From NCBI GenBank assembly GCA_913009915.1, contig CAJVYZ010000021.1, positions 1 through 12,719 of the forward strand: 12,719 nucleotides of DNA. Direction: 5' to 3'. The DNA is from an uncultured Gemmatimonadota bacterium (lineage in GTDB: Bacteria; Gemmatimonadota; Gemmatimonadetes; Gemmatimonadales; GWC2-71-9). The notes under the pieces were generated by a model. It saw only the letters and a program-made list of their open reading frames with translations. It was not told the origin of the DNA and made no database searches. The position numbers and the translations under genes were made by a program. The first letter of the stretch is position 1. Each line of letters opens with the position of its first letter. This document shows positions 1 to 7,145 of this stretch, one piece after another.

Positions 1-1
1 G

Positions 2-412
2 TTGCCGCCCCGGCTGGCGCAACTCCACCCGCGCTACCAGACGCCGGTAGCAGGGATCGTGTTCCAAGCGGTGTGGTCCTCGGTCCTCGCCGGCAGCAAC
101 ACATATGGAGCGTTGCTGGATTATGTCGTGTTCGGTGACTGGATCTTTTTCGGTGCCACCGTGGCGACACTCTTCGTGTTCCGTTCACGGGAGCGAGTAA
201 AGGCCGATGCAGAAGATACCGGCGGATACCGTTTGCCGGGTTACCCGATCGTTCCCGCGCTGTTCGTCATGGCAGCGGCGTATGTGGTCGTGGGGTCGAT
301 CCTGTCCAATCCAGTCAACGCCGCGATCGGCGGGGGACTCATCGTTTCGGGAGTGCCGGTGTACCGCTGGTTGGGCGCCCGGGGAGGAGAGACAGAGCCG
401 CCATCCACATAG
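2..412 (+). CDS. APC-family amino acid permease, C-terminal part (5' end outside window)
   Basis: This is the last 136 or so residues of an inner-membrane amino acid transporter of the APC (amino acid-polyamine-organocation) superfamily. The visible start LPPRLAQLHPRYQTP is the conserved loop before a late helix in these permeases, so the TTG at position 2 is read as an internal Leu and the gene begins before the window. Four hydrophobic segments follow (about residues 16-31, 38-60, 80-101 and 104-124), matching the last four of twelve helices. The loop with YRLPGYPIVPALF is a strong family marker. The tail is short and polar (GARGGETEPPST). The substrate cannot be told from this end. The gene converges on the minus-strand gene ending at 468; the 55 bp between them shows no clear terminator. 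Confidence 0.85.
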   Translation: MPPRLAQLHPRYQTPVAGIVFQAVWSSVLAGSNTYGALLDYVVFGDWIFFGATVATLFVFRSRERVKADAEDTGGYRLPGYPIVPALFVMAAAYVVVGSILSNPVNAAIGGGLIVSGVPVYRWLGARGGETEPPST

Positions 413-467
413 GGTCCCGTCACGATTTCTGTGAACCTGAAGAGCCGCACCACAACCGTTTGCGCCG

Positions 468-1118
468 TCAGCCGCCGATCGGGTCACCGGCCCTGCAGTC
501 CGTACCCTCGCCACAGGTCGCCCACGGCCTCTCTCCCTCATCGGCGAACAGCCACCGGGCACTCGGTAAAGACCTGTGGCTCTGCCCGTCAGGTGCCTGC
601 TCGAGGTGAAGGTGCAGCTCGACCGGTGGAATCGCCGGGTCCGACGAAAGGTAAATCGCCCGCCATTGCCCCTGAGCCACACTGTCGACCCACCAGTACG
701 TCGTGTCGTGAGCGCCGATCGCCAGTGCCGGATAGGGGATCGTGTCGCGGTTGATCAAGCGGGCGATGATTAGACCGTTGGCCAATCGCTCCCCGTCGGC
801 CACGATGGCCCCGACAGCCGGCTCCACACGCACGAGAGGTCCCTGGGCGTGGACCGAATCGGCAACGACGATGAGCCGTTGCTCGTCACCGGCACCCGTG
901 GCGTCCGCAAACCGGAGGGTTCGGGCGTAGGTGATCACGTCTTGCCGGGAATCACGATCGACATCCCCGCGGTATCTCTCCGGGGCCGAGTCGGGGCTTT
1001 GTGGTTGGTCGGCGCCCACGCTGACACGCCCACCCAGTTGGGCCAGCACCACCCCAACGAGAACGGCCACGAACAGGGAAACAATATTTCGGGTGGTGTG
1101 TCCTCGGGTTCCGATCAC
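468..1118 (-). CDS. Hypothetical single-pass membrane or secreted protein
   Basis: I do not recognise this 216-residue protein. It starts with GTG at 1118-1116 (minus strand), preceded 7 nt upstream by a GAGGAC Shine-Dalgarno sequence (1131-1126), which fixes the start. The N-terminus has Arg residues followed by a hydrophobic stretch (NIVSLFVAVLVGVVLAQLGG, about residues 11-30), either an uncleaved anchor or a signal peptide. Most of the protein would then lie outside the cytoplasm. The rest is acidic and polar. A segment around residues 110-165 (GLIIARLINRDTIPYPALAIG, then TTYWWVDS and WRAIYLSS) looks like a small folded beta domain. The last 40 residues are rich in charged residues, with two Cys near the end (ATCGEGTDC) that could form a disulfide. 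The coding call rests on the start signals, promoter and sensible composition, not on homology. Confidence 0.7.
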   Translation of the reverse strand: MIGTRGHTTRNIVSLFVAVLVGVVLAQLGGRVSVGADQPQSPDSAPERYRGDVDRDSRQDVITYARTLRFADATGAGDEQRLIVVADSVHAQGPLVRVEPAVGAIVADGERLANGLIIARLINRDTIPYPALAIGAHDTTYWWVDSVAQGQWRAIYLSSDPAIPPVELHLHLEQAPDGQSHRSLPSARWLFADEGERPWATCGEGTDCRAGDPIGG

Positions 1119-1157
1119 CGTTACCGTCCTCGCGCCAACCTGGTGAGGATCTCGGGA

Positions 1158-1177
1158 CCGGCAGAGTGGTCTGCCGG
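1158..1177. repeat. Perfect 8-bp inverted repeat (hairpin) in divergent intergenic region
   Basis: CCGGCAGA (1158-1165) and TCTGCCGG (1170-1177) are perfect inverted copies separated by GTGG. The hairpin sits in the predicted leader of the minus-strand gene, about 40 nt before its start codon, between the genes starting at 1118 (minus) and 1347 (plus). It could be an mRNA leader structure or a binding site for a dimeric regulator. There is no U-run on either strand, so a Rho-independent terminator is unlikely. A shorter inverted repeat, CCTCC/GGAGG, lies nearby at 1205-1217. Confidence 0.45.
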
Positions 1178-1221
1178 CACAGCGGGCCTCCGATCAGGGG
1201 TCGGCCTCCACCGGAGGGTCA

Positions 1222-1251
1222 ATTATACGGCCGTGAGCGGTGACGGCACAA
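1222..1251 (-). promoter_or_regulatory. Sigma-70-type promoter for the minus-strand hypothetical gene
   Basis: Read on the minus strand, a perfect TATAAT lies at 1227-1222, and TTGTGC lies at 1251-1246, 18 nt upstream. The -10 box is consensus; the -35 keeps only the TTG. Transcription would start near 1215, giving a leader of about 100 nt before the GTG at 1118. An A/T-rich hexamer stands out in this GC-rich region. This is a sequence match only. Confidence 0.5.
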
Positions 1252-1346
1252 ATGGCCATGGGTTCGAGCAGGTGCACCAGGGGGGACCGAGGAGTGTATT
1301 ATGGGTCACCGCAGTCACACATCCGTTTTTCAGTAGTGGAGCGTCG

Positions 1347-2120
1347 ATGACCTGGTGGGGGCTGACCCGATCCGGATGGTTACTCGTTGTCCTCATGGCA
1401 GGGAGCACAGCGACAGCCATGGGGCAGCAACACCCGGGTACTGTGGAGGTCGGACTCTATGCCCAGATCAACAGTTTCGACGAAAGCCTCCAGCTGAACG
1501 ACGTTACCGGGATCGGGGCCAGGGTCGCTGTGTTCCTTCGCCCCAAGTTGTCCCTCGAGCTGTCGGGCTCCTATGCCCAGGCCGGAGACAGCGTCCGAAC
1601 CGTGTCGTACTTCCCGCTCGCAATCTTCGCGATGTTTCATCTCCCCTTGCGGGACGACATCGCGATCTTGCTGGGACCCGGGTTTGTTCACACGAAATAC
1701 GGCAGGGACGCCACTGGATCGGATGACGGGTTGGCCGGCCTAGTGGGCCTGAGCTTCCGTGCGTCCCGGCGCATCAGTATCCGCGTCGACGGAAGGGCGG
1801 ACTACTTCGGCAGTCCGTCTAACGGCGCCGGAACCAACATCAACTACAGTGTCAGCGCGGGCCTGTCTTTCTTTCTTGGCAAGCGAACCACGGAGGATCG
1901 TGACCGAGACGGAATAGCCGACTCGTTGGACCAATGTCCATCTACTCCTGCGGGCGTGGCGGTGGACGCCACCGGATGTCCCATTCCGCTTGACAGCGAT
2001 GGCGACGGCGTGCTTGACAGCATCGATCGTTGTCCCGACACTCCGCGGGGCGAACGCATCGACCAGACTGGTTGCCCGCTCGACGGCGACAATGACGGTG
2101 CCTTCAGAGGCTCATGGTGA
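1347..2120 (+). CDS. OmpA/OprF-like outer-membrane barrel with TSP3 repeats, C-terminus truncated
   Basis: The open frame extends upstream, but the supported start is ATG 1347, preceded by GGAG (1338-1341) and followed by a signal peptide (MTWWGLTRSGWLLVVLMAGSTATAMGQQ is the order; cleavage near residue 26). Residues 27-180 alternate as amphipathic strands ending in Phe/Leu (for example SAGLSFFLG), as in small 8-strand outer-membrane barrels. From residue 184 come Ca-binding thrombospondin type-3 repeats: DRDRDGIAD, DSDGDGVLD, then DGDNDG, with the typical CPxTPxG and DxTGCP spacers. In OprF-type proteins these link the barrel to a peptidoglycan-binding OmpA domain. Here the third repeat breaks after DGDNDG (to about 2099), turns into AFRGSW and stops, so the rest of the repeats and any OmpA domain are absent. 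The 257-residue product would be a barrel without its wall anchor. The acylase gene starts 16 bp later. Confidence 0.8.
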   Translation: MTWWGLTRSGWLLVVLMAGSTATAMGQQHPGTVEVGLYAQINSFDESLQLNDVTGIGARVAVFLRPKLSLELSGSYAQAGDSVRTVSYFPLAIFAMFHLPLRDDIAILLGPGFVHTKYGRDATGSDDGLAGLVGLSFRASRRISIRVDGRADYFGSPSNGAGTNINYSVSAGLSFFLGKRTTEDRDRDGIADSLDQCPSTPAGVAVDATGCPIPLDSDGDGVLDSIDRCPDTPRGERIDQTGCPLDGDNDGAFRGSW

Positions 2121-2136
2121 GACCGACGTTCCGCCG

Positions 2137-2448
2137 ATGACCTCCGCCTTCCAGCGAATCGTCCCCGCCGGTCTCCTGGCCGCCAGCCTGTTCGCCTTGA
2201 GTCACTCCTGGGGACCGGTTCCCGCCATCGGCCCCCTGCTCGACCCGTATCACGGTCTGTGGGGTGTCGCTCGCTCGGCTGCCTTGCCGGAGTCGGGAAC
2301 GGCGACCATAGCGGAACTCACGGACTCGGTCGTCGTGCTGTACGACGACCGCGCGGTTCCCCACATTTTTGCCGCCACCGTCGCCGATGCTCAGCGCGCA
2401 CTCGGCTACGTGGTAGCACGCGACCGCTTGTTCCAGCTCGAACTTTAG
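2137..2448 (+). CDS. Penicillin acylase family protein, N-terminal fragment (ends at in-frame TAG)
   Basis: This is the start of a penicillin-acylase-type N-terminal nucleophile (Ntn) hydrolase whose remainder continues in the same frame after the TAG at 2446. The ATG at 2137 is followed by a short hydrophobic stretch (AGLLAASLFALS), consistent with a signal peptide or anchor for export. Residues 65-103 (VVVLYDDRAVPHIFAATVADAQ, then ALGYVVARDRLFQLEL) match the family's conserved start of the alpha chain, where the pattern is a strand, D..GVPHI, an ADA-type helix, then G(Y/F)..ARDR.FQ(L/M)(E/D)L. No strong Shine-Dalgarno sequence is visible before 2137, so translation may depend on the barrel gene just upstream. 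By itself this 103-residue fragment cannot be an enzyme. Confidence 0.75.
   Translation: MTSAFQRIVPAGLLAASLFALSHSWGPVPAIGPLLDPYHGLWGVARSAALPESGTATIAELTDSVVVLYDDRAVPHIFAATVADAQRALGYVVARDRLFQLEL
2446..2448 (+). other. In-frame amber codon interrupting the penicillin acylase gene
   Basis: The frame reads LFQLEL-stop-ARSPAGRLSDWAG. The family commonly has a polar residue such as Gln here (LFQxELQxR...GRL), so TAG most simply derives from CAG by one C-to-T change. Homology is continuous on both sides with no shift of frame. It would be codon 104 of an 828-residue protein. Confidence 0.85.
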
Positions 2449-2586
2449 GCCCGATCGCCAGCGGGACGTCTGTCCGATTGGGCCGGCTCGGCCGCCCTCG
2501 AACTCGACCGGTCGTCCCGTCGCCTTGCACTCGCCGCAACGGCGGATGACGAATACCGGACCCTGACGGCTGAGAGTGCCCCGGTC

Positions 2587-4623
2587 GTGAAGGCGCTCGA
2601 AGCGTTTGCCGAGGGCGTCAACGCCTGGATCGACCACCTCGATCGAGGAGACTACCCCATCGAGTACCACCTCCTCGACGCCAGGCCGGAGCGGTGGCGA
2701 CCGGTGTACTCGTTGTACCTCCTCAAGCGGATGAGTCTGACGTTGTCGTTTTCGCGACACGACCGGCAGTATCCGCCACTCGCCGACTTGGTGGGAGCAG
2801 ATGCGGCGCGGGCCCTGATCTCTCGCAACAATCCCATCCAGGAACCGATCGTGCCGAACGGCACCAGGGAACCGCGATACGACTTCGACCCGCTACCACC
2901 GCCGCGACTCGGACGAACCACTGCTCGTGCGGCAATCCGCCCGGCGCCGAGTCCGTTGGCGTACCTGGAGGGTGGAATAATGGATGAGGTGGAGTACCCG
3001 GTTGGCAGCAACAACTGGGCGGTGGCCCCGGGGCGTTCGGCAACCGGATCCGCCTTGCTGGCGGGCGACCCGCATCTCGGACTGACGCTCCCCAGCGTTT
3101 GGTACGAGGCCCATCAGGTGGTCCCCGACACCATCGATTCCTATGGCGCGACGCTCATTGGCACTCCGGCGATCGTCGTTGGGTTCAACCGGCACTTGGC
3201 CTGGACGTTCACCAACAACTCGGCCGACGTCGTCGACTACTACCGGGAAACGGTCGACAGCGCCTTGGCACCCAATGTGACCTTGCTCGACGGGGAGTGG
3301 CGGCCGGTCCAACGACGCATCGAGGAGTACCGGGACCAACGGATGCGGCTCATCCATAGCGACACACTGTTTCGGTCGCACCGGGGGCCGATGATTCGCG
3401 ACGAGGAGGGATGGCTGTCACTCCGCTGGACCGCGCTCGAGCCGTCCCGGACGAGCCAGGCCATCTTCGACATGAACCTCGCTCACGATGTCCATCAATG
3501 GCTCCGGGCCACCGAAGGCTTCGACGTGCCGTCCCAGAACGGGTTGGTGGCGGACCGGCAGGGCAACATTGCCATCCGGTCTCTCGGAAGAGTTCCGGTG
3601 CGGCCGCCTGGCTACCAGTTCATCTGGGACGGCCGGACCTCCGCCAGTGATTGGCGAGGAGACTACCCAATCGAGAGGCTTCCCTCGGCCATCAACCCGA
3701 CACAGGGCTTTCTGGCATCCGCCAACCAACAACCGGTCGATCCCCGGGTCGACTCGACCTATTGGGGGCGCCGGTGGCCGACGCCGTGGCGCGCCATGCG
3801 CATCATGGCCCAGCTCCGGCGAGATTCGGCGGTCACCGTCGAGGCGATGCGCCGCTGGCAAACCGATCCCGGAAGCGCTCGGGTAGAGTACTTCATGCCG
3901 TACCTGCTGTCCGCGGCCACGCTCGCGACCGGTGACCAGACAACGGACAGCGCCGCCATTCGTGCCGCGGCGCTCCTGGAAGCATGGGATCACCGGTACA
4001 CCCTGGAGAACGAGCGCTCGGTGCTGTTCGAGGCGGTGTTGTCCGAAGTGAGCCAACGGTTGTGGGACGAACTACGGGACGAGCATGGGTCACCAATTTT
4101 CTATCCGGCGGAGGCCACCTTGGCGCAGTTGATGGCAGATGCGTCAAGTCCATGGTGGGACGACCGCTCGACGGCTCAACAGGAAGGGCGTGACGACATC
4201 ATCCACGCGAGTCTCGTGTCGGGTCTCGCGGCCACTCTGGGCCGGTACGGAGAACCTTCCGGCGGAAGGTGGCGCTGGGATCGCGTGCGTCGGTTTACCA
4301 TACCGCACCTTCTTCGGCTTCCGGGATTGGACGCGGCCGGCGTGGCCAACCAGGGAGGCCCCAGTACGCTGAGTCCAATGGCCATGGGCGGCAGTTTTGG
4401 CTCGAGTTGGCGGATGGTGGTAGATCTGGGGCCACCGATCCGCGCGTGGACGACCTACCCGGGCGGGCAATCCGGCAACCCTGCCAGCAGGTACTATCGA
4501 AACCGTCTCGCCGCGTGGTCGGCAGGCACGCTGCAGCCTGTCACTATTCCCCGAACGCCGGGGGACATGCCCGCAGGTTCGACGATGGCTCGCCTGCTAC
4601 TCGTTACCAGACCGTCAGACTGA
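2587..4623 (+). CDS. Penicillin acylase family Ntn-hydrolase, catalytic part
   Basis: Family homology begins right after the TAG at 2449; the first conventional start is GTG 2587, which is probably not a natural start because the signal and first alpha-chain segment would be lost. Numbering the joined frame from 2137, the motif YPVGSNNWAV places the nucleophile at Ser291 (codon 3007), where family precursors are autocatalytically cut so that Ser becomes beta-chain residue 1. Asn530 (in SANQQPVDP) and Arg552 (in TPWRAMR) lie at beta 240 and 262, almost exactly where E. coli penicillin G acylase has its oxyanion Asn241 and Arg263. TFTNNSADVVDYY near beta 70 matches the other oxyanion loop. All catalytic parts are therefore present. 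Such enzymes cleave amides (beta-lactam side chains, acyl-homoserine lactones and similar) in the periplasm; the substrate here is unknown. The stop overlaps the next gene (TGATG). Confidence 0.88.
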   Translation: MKALEAFAEGVNAWIDHLDRGDYPIEYHLLDARPERWRPVYSLYLLKRMSLTLSFSRHDRQYPPLADLVGADAARALISRNNPIQEPIVPNGTREPRYDFDPLPPPRLGRTTARAAIRPAPSPLAYLEGGIMDEVEYPVGSNNWAVAPGRSATGSALLAGDPHLGLTLPSVWYEAHQVVPDTIDSYGATLIGTPAIVVGFNRHLAWTFTNNSADVVDYYRETVDSALAPNVTLLDGEWRPVQRRIEEYRDQRMRLIHSDTLFRSHRGPMIRDEEGWLSLRWTALEPSRTSQAIFDMNLAHDVHQWLRATEGFDVPSQNGLVADRQGNIAIRSLGRVPVRPPGYQFIWDGRTSASDWRGDYPIERLPSAINPTQGFLASANQQPVDPRVDSTYWGRRWPTPWRAMRIMAQLRRDSAVTVEAMRRWQTDPGSARVEYFMPYLLSAATLATGDQTTDSAAIRAAALLEAWDHRYTLENERSVLFEAVLSEVSQRLWDELRDEHGSPIFYPAEATLAQLMADASSPWWDDRSTAQQEGRDDIIHASLVSGLAATLGRYGEPSGGRWRWDRVRRFTIPHLLRLPGLDAAGVANQGGPSTLSPMAMGGSFGSSWRMVVDLGPPIRAWTTYPGGQSGNPASRYYRNRLAAWSAGTLQPVTIPRTPGDMPAGSTMARLLLVTRPSD

Positions 4624-4976
4624 TGGGTTACGCAATCCGGCTGGTCATCCTGGCCATGGCCTTTGCGCTCATTACCATCGCCGTCGGGTGGTGGGCAGTG
4701 GCGGTGGTAGGCGTGTTGTGGGGCTGGCTGGCTGGTAGCGCAATCCGCTACCACAGAACCCTCGGTGCGGTGGCGGCAGGCGTGGCATGGCTCGCCATCC
4801 TGACCTCCGCCGGGTTTATGGGAGAGGGCCGAGCCCTGCTGGCCGCCGTTTCCGGTCTGTTTTCCGTACCCGCGGTGTTGCCGGTAGCCGCAACCGTCGG
4901 CATCGGCGCCTTGCTGGGGTTCCTTGGGTCGTGGCTGGGGTCCAGACTCCGTCGCTCATCCCACCACCTCAGCTGA
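4623..4976 (+). CDS. Small hydrophobic integral membrane protein, unknown function
   Basis: This 117-residue protein starts at ATG 4623, whose A is the last base of the acylase TGA stop, a layout typical of translational coupling. An in-frame open stretch upstream (from 4269) overlaps the acylase and is a shadow, so the overlap start is preferred. About four hydrophobic segments are visible (residues 5-20, 22-40, 46-65 and 78-107), with a basic loop (RYHR) in the middle and a basic, polar tail (SRLRRSSHHLS). It is very poor in charged residues elsewhere. I do not recognise the family. Its position suggests co-expression with the acylase, but nothing in the sequence shows a shared role. Confidence 0.65.
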   Translation: MGYAIRLVILAMAFALITIAVGWWAVAVVGVLWGWLAGSAIRYHRTLGAVAAGVAWLAILTSAGFMGEGRALLAAVSGLFSVPAVLPVAATVGIGALLGFLGSWLGSRLRRSSHHLS

Positions 4977-5096
4977 GTAGCATCCTGAAACAGCAGCCGA
5001 TCCTCTTGGCATACTGAGGAGCGAGAGTAGCTTTCGTTGGTTCCGCAAAACGGTCTCTCCGACTCCCCACTCCCCCCGCACACGAAGGTAGGGTGT

Positions 5097-7145
5097 ATGT
5101 CGCGACGACTTTCGAAGGCTTCCGTGATCTTGGCGCTGTTGATCGGGTTAGCCGGGCCCGTGTTTGGTCAATTGCCCCCAGTGACTCGGGAACAGGCCGC
5201 CAAGGGAGTGCTGGTGGTCCGCGCCGCCTTCGAACCGGGAGAACTCGCGTTGACCCGTGGCGACACTGCTCATATCCGAGTGGTGCTGCAGGACGAGGCG
5301 GGTAATCCCGTCGAAGGTGCCCTGGCCTTCATGTTCTCGCCCGACCAGAGCGTGGTCGGGCCGCAGGTCGGACGCCAGCGGAGCGACGGTACCTTCCCGA
5401 TCGAAGCACGTGGTCCGGGGAGAATTCGCCCCATTCTGGTGGTACGGGTGAACGACGACGACGGCTCGTTTCGCGGCACCGCAGGGGTCCGGGAAATTGG
5501 CATGGTGGAGATCGCGGTAGCCGACTGGCCGGTCGACCACCTCGAGATGAACGAGGTGCGGTACACACCCTACGTCGGCACGACCTACAAACTGACGGCC
5601 CGAGCCATGACCGACCACGGCACGGAACACGGCGCGGCGCTGGTGGAGTGGCGGAGTGACACGCCGAAGGTGGCAACGGTTACCGGCGGTGGTGTGTTGT
5701 CGCTGCACAAGACTGGTGACGCCCGGATCGTCGCCCGAACCGAGGGCGACATCGACCTCCCCTATGCGTTCAAAGTGATCAAGAATCCGTTGCGGAGTCT
5801 GTCGATCACTCCTGTCTCCGTACAGACCAGAACTGGCGATGTCGTTCGGTTCGACGTTCAGGCACTCGACAAGAAGGACAAACCTATCGAGGGGATGGCC
5901 CTGTCGTATTCAGTGTTCGGCATCGACTCAGCGGGAGCGGAGATCTTTGCCGACGGGAGTTTCGTGGCCGAGCATCCCGGCGCCTTCAGGGCGGTCGTGA
6001 GCACCGGTGGGATCTCGGCGGAGGCCATCGTCGAAGTGGTCGCTCGCCCGGATGCCACCCCGGTACGGCTGGTCGGCAAGGGCTCCGTGAGCCACGTGGC
6101 AACGAGCGACCTGTGGGTGTTCTCCGGCAAGGATGGGAGAGACTACGCCTATACCGGGACCCACGCCCAGGGCGGCGGCCAGCGCATGTTCGTGTGGGAC
6201 GTGACCGATCCAAGCAACATTCAATTGACAGATTCGGTCATGGTCGACGCCCGCGTCGTCAACGACGTCAAGGTGAACGGCGATGCGTCGTGGGCCATCA
6301 TCACCCGGGAGGGCGCCTCCAACCGCCAGAACGGACTGGTCGTGCTCGACTTGGCGGACCCGGCCCACCCCACGATCCTGTCGGAGCTCACCGATGGTAT
6401 GACCAGCGGGATGCACAACACCTGGATCATTGGTAACCTCGTGTACGGTATCAATGACGGCCGCAACTTGATGGACATCGTGGATCTCAGCAACCCTGCC
6501 GCTCCCCGGCACGTCGGGCAATGGGAACTGCGTCCCGGTGATACGGACAAGAGCCTGCACGACGTGTGGGGTGACGGACACGGGTATCTCTATCTGTCCT
6601 ATTGGGATGACGGCCTGGTCATTCTCGACGCAGGCGCAGGAACACACGGCGGCACGGCCACGACTCCGGCATTTGTTTCGAGCATCGCCTACGGCATGGG
6701 AAACACGCACGTGGCGTGGCGGGATCGGGACTACGTCTTCCTCGGTGACGAAATCTTCGGCTGCGCCGAGTGTACCAACGGACCCCGGGGCTATATCCAC
6801 GTCATCGACGTGTCGGACATCAACCACCCGAGAGAAGTGGCAAAGTTCGATGTGCCCGAAGCGGGGGCGCACAACATCTGGGTCGAGGACGAGGTTCTGT
6901 ACATCGCCTATTACCAGGGCGGGCTCCGGATCGTGGACGTCTCGGGAGACCTCCGAGGCGACCTGTATGCCCAAGGCCGTCAGATAGGTTGGTACCTCAC
7001 CTCCGGCGCGGAAGGGGAGGCCGTCGTCCCCAACTCGCCGCTGGCATGGGGTCCGCAACCCTTCCGAGGCAACATCTTCGTGTCCGACATGAACAGCGGA
7101 TTGTGGGTCCTCAAACACGAACGGCCGGAAGCCCTGACACCATGA
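5097..7145 (+). CDS. Secreted LVIVD-repeat beta-propeller protein with N-terminal Ig-like domains
   Basis: The start is ATG 5097, with GAAGG (5084-5088) 8 nt upstream. The frame is open to a TTG at 5037, but the signal peptide begins at MSRRLSKASVILALLIGLAGPVFGQ (residues 1-25). Residues 30-140, 145-225 and 230-320 look like three Ig-like modules; the second has a bacterial Ig-2 signature (VEWRSDTPKVATVTGGGVLSL). From about residue 345 come LVIVD-type repeats with the core h-h-h-hD(h/L)(S/T/A)(D/N)PxxP: MFVWDVTDPSN, LVVLDLADPAHP, LMDIVDLSNPAAP, IHVIDVSDINHP, LRIVDVSG. Such repeats build beta-propellers found on cell surfaces. His440, 488, 538 and 592 each head a similar strand (HNTW, HDVW, HVAW, HNIW). 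A Cys pair CAEC sits at 556-559. The role is probably binding or adhesion; no enzyme motif is seen. The 120 bp before the gene may hold a promoter, but I see no convincing one. Confidence 0.85.
   Translation: MSRRLSKASVILALLIGLAGPVFGQLPPVTREQAAKGVLVVRAAFEPGELALTRGDTAHIRVVLQDEAGNPVEGALAFMFSPDQSVVGPQVGRQRSDGTFPIEARGPGRIRPILVVRVNDDDGSFRGTAGVREIGMVEIAVADWPVDHLEMNEVRYTPYVGTTYKLTARAMTDHGTEHGAALVEWRSDTPKVATVTGGGVLSLHKTGDARIVARTEGDIDLPYAFKVIKNPLRSLSITPVSVQTRTGDVVRFDVQALDKKDKPIEGMALSYSVFGIDSAGAEIFADGSFVAEHPGAFRAVVSTGGISAEAIVEVVARPDATPVRLVGKGSVSHVATSDLWVFSGKDGRDYAYTGTHAQGGGQRMFVWDVTDPSNIQLTDSVMVDARVVNDVKVNGDASWAIITREGASNRQNGLVVLDLADPAHPTILSELTDGMTSGMHNTWIIGNLVYGINDGRNLMDIVDLSNPAAPRHVGQWELRPGDTDKSLHDVWGDGHGYLYLSYWDDGLVILDAGAGTHGGTATTPAFVSSIAYGMGNTHVAWRDRDYVFLGDEIFGCAECTNGPRGYIHVIDVSDINHPREVAKFDVPEAGAHNIWVEDEVLYIAYYQGGLRIVDVSGDLRGDLYAQGRQIGWYLTSGAEGEAVVPNSPLAWGPQPFRGNIFVSDMNSGLWVLKHERPEALTP

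Noticed and set aside
1273-1302. Plus-strand promoter for the barrel gene using TATTAT at 1297-1302
   Set aside because: The -10 is good, but the region 17 nt upstream (near TGCACC, 1273-1278) does not resemble a -35, so it is not listed as a feature.
849-1346. Upstream extension of the barrel gene's open frame
   Set aside because: It overlaps the minus-strand gene and the divergent promoter, and the signal peptide begins at ATG 1347.
2446-2448. TAG as pyrrolysine or programmed recoding
   Set aside because: Penicillin acylases are not known to use pyrrolysine, and no tRNA or downstream element is visible; a point mutation or base error is simpler.
4977-5096. Promoter or terminator in the 120-bp gap before the LVIVD gene
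   Set aside because: Only weak boxes (CTGAAA at 4985 and CATACT at 5010, 19 nt apart) and no stable hairpin were found.
5928-7118. Long minus-strand open frame (396 codons) antisense to the LVIVD gene
   Set aside because: His/Val/Asp-rich with no recognisable domain or ribosome binding site; it mirrors the codon pattern of the real plus-strand gene.
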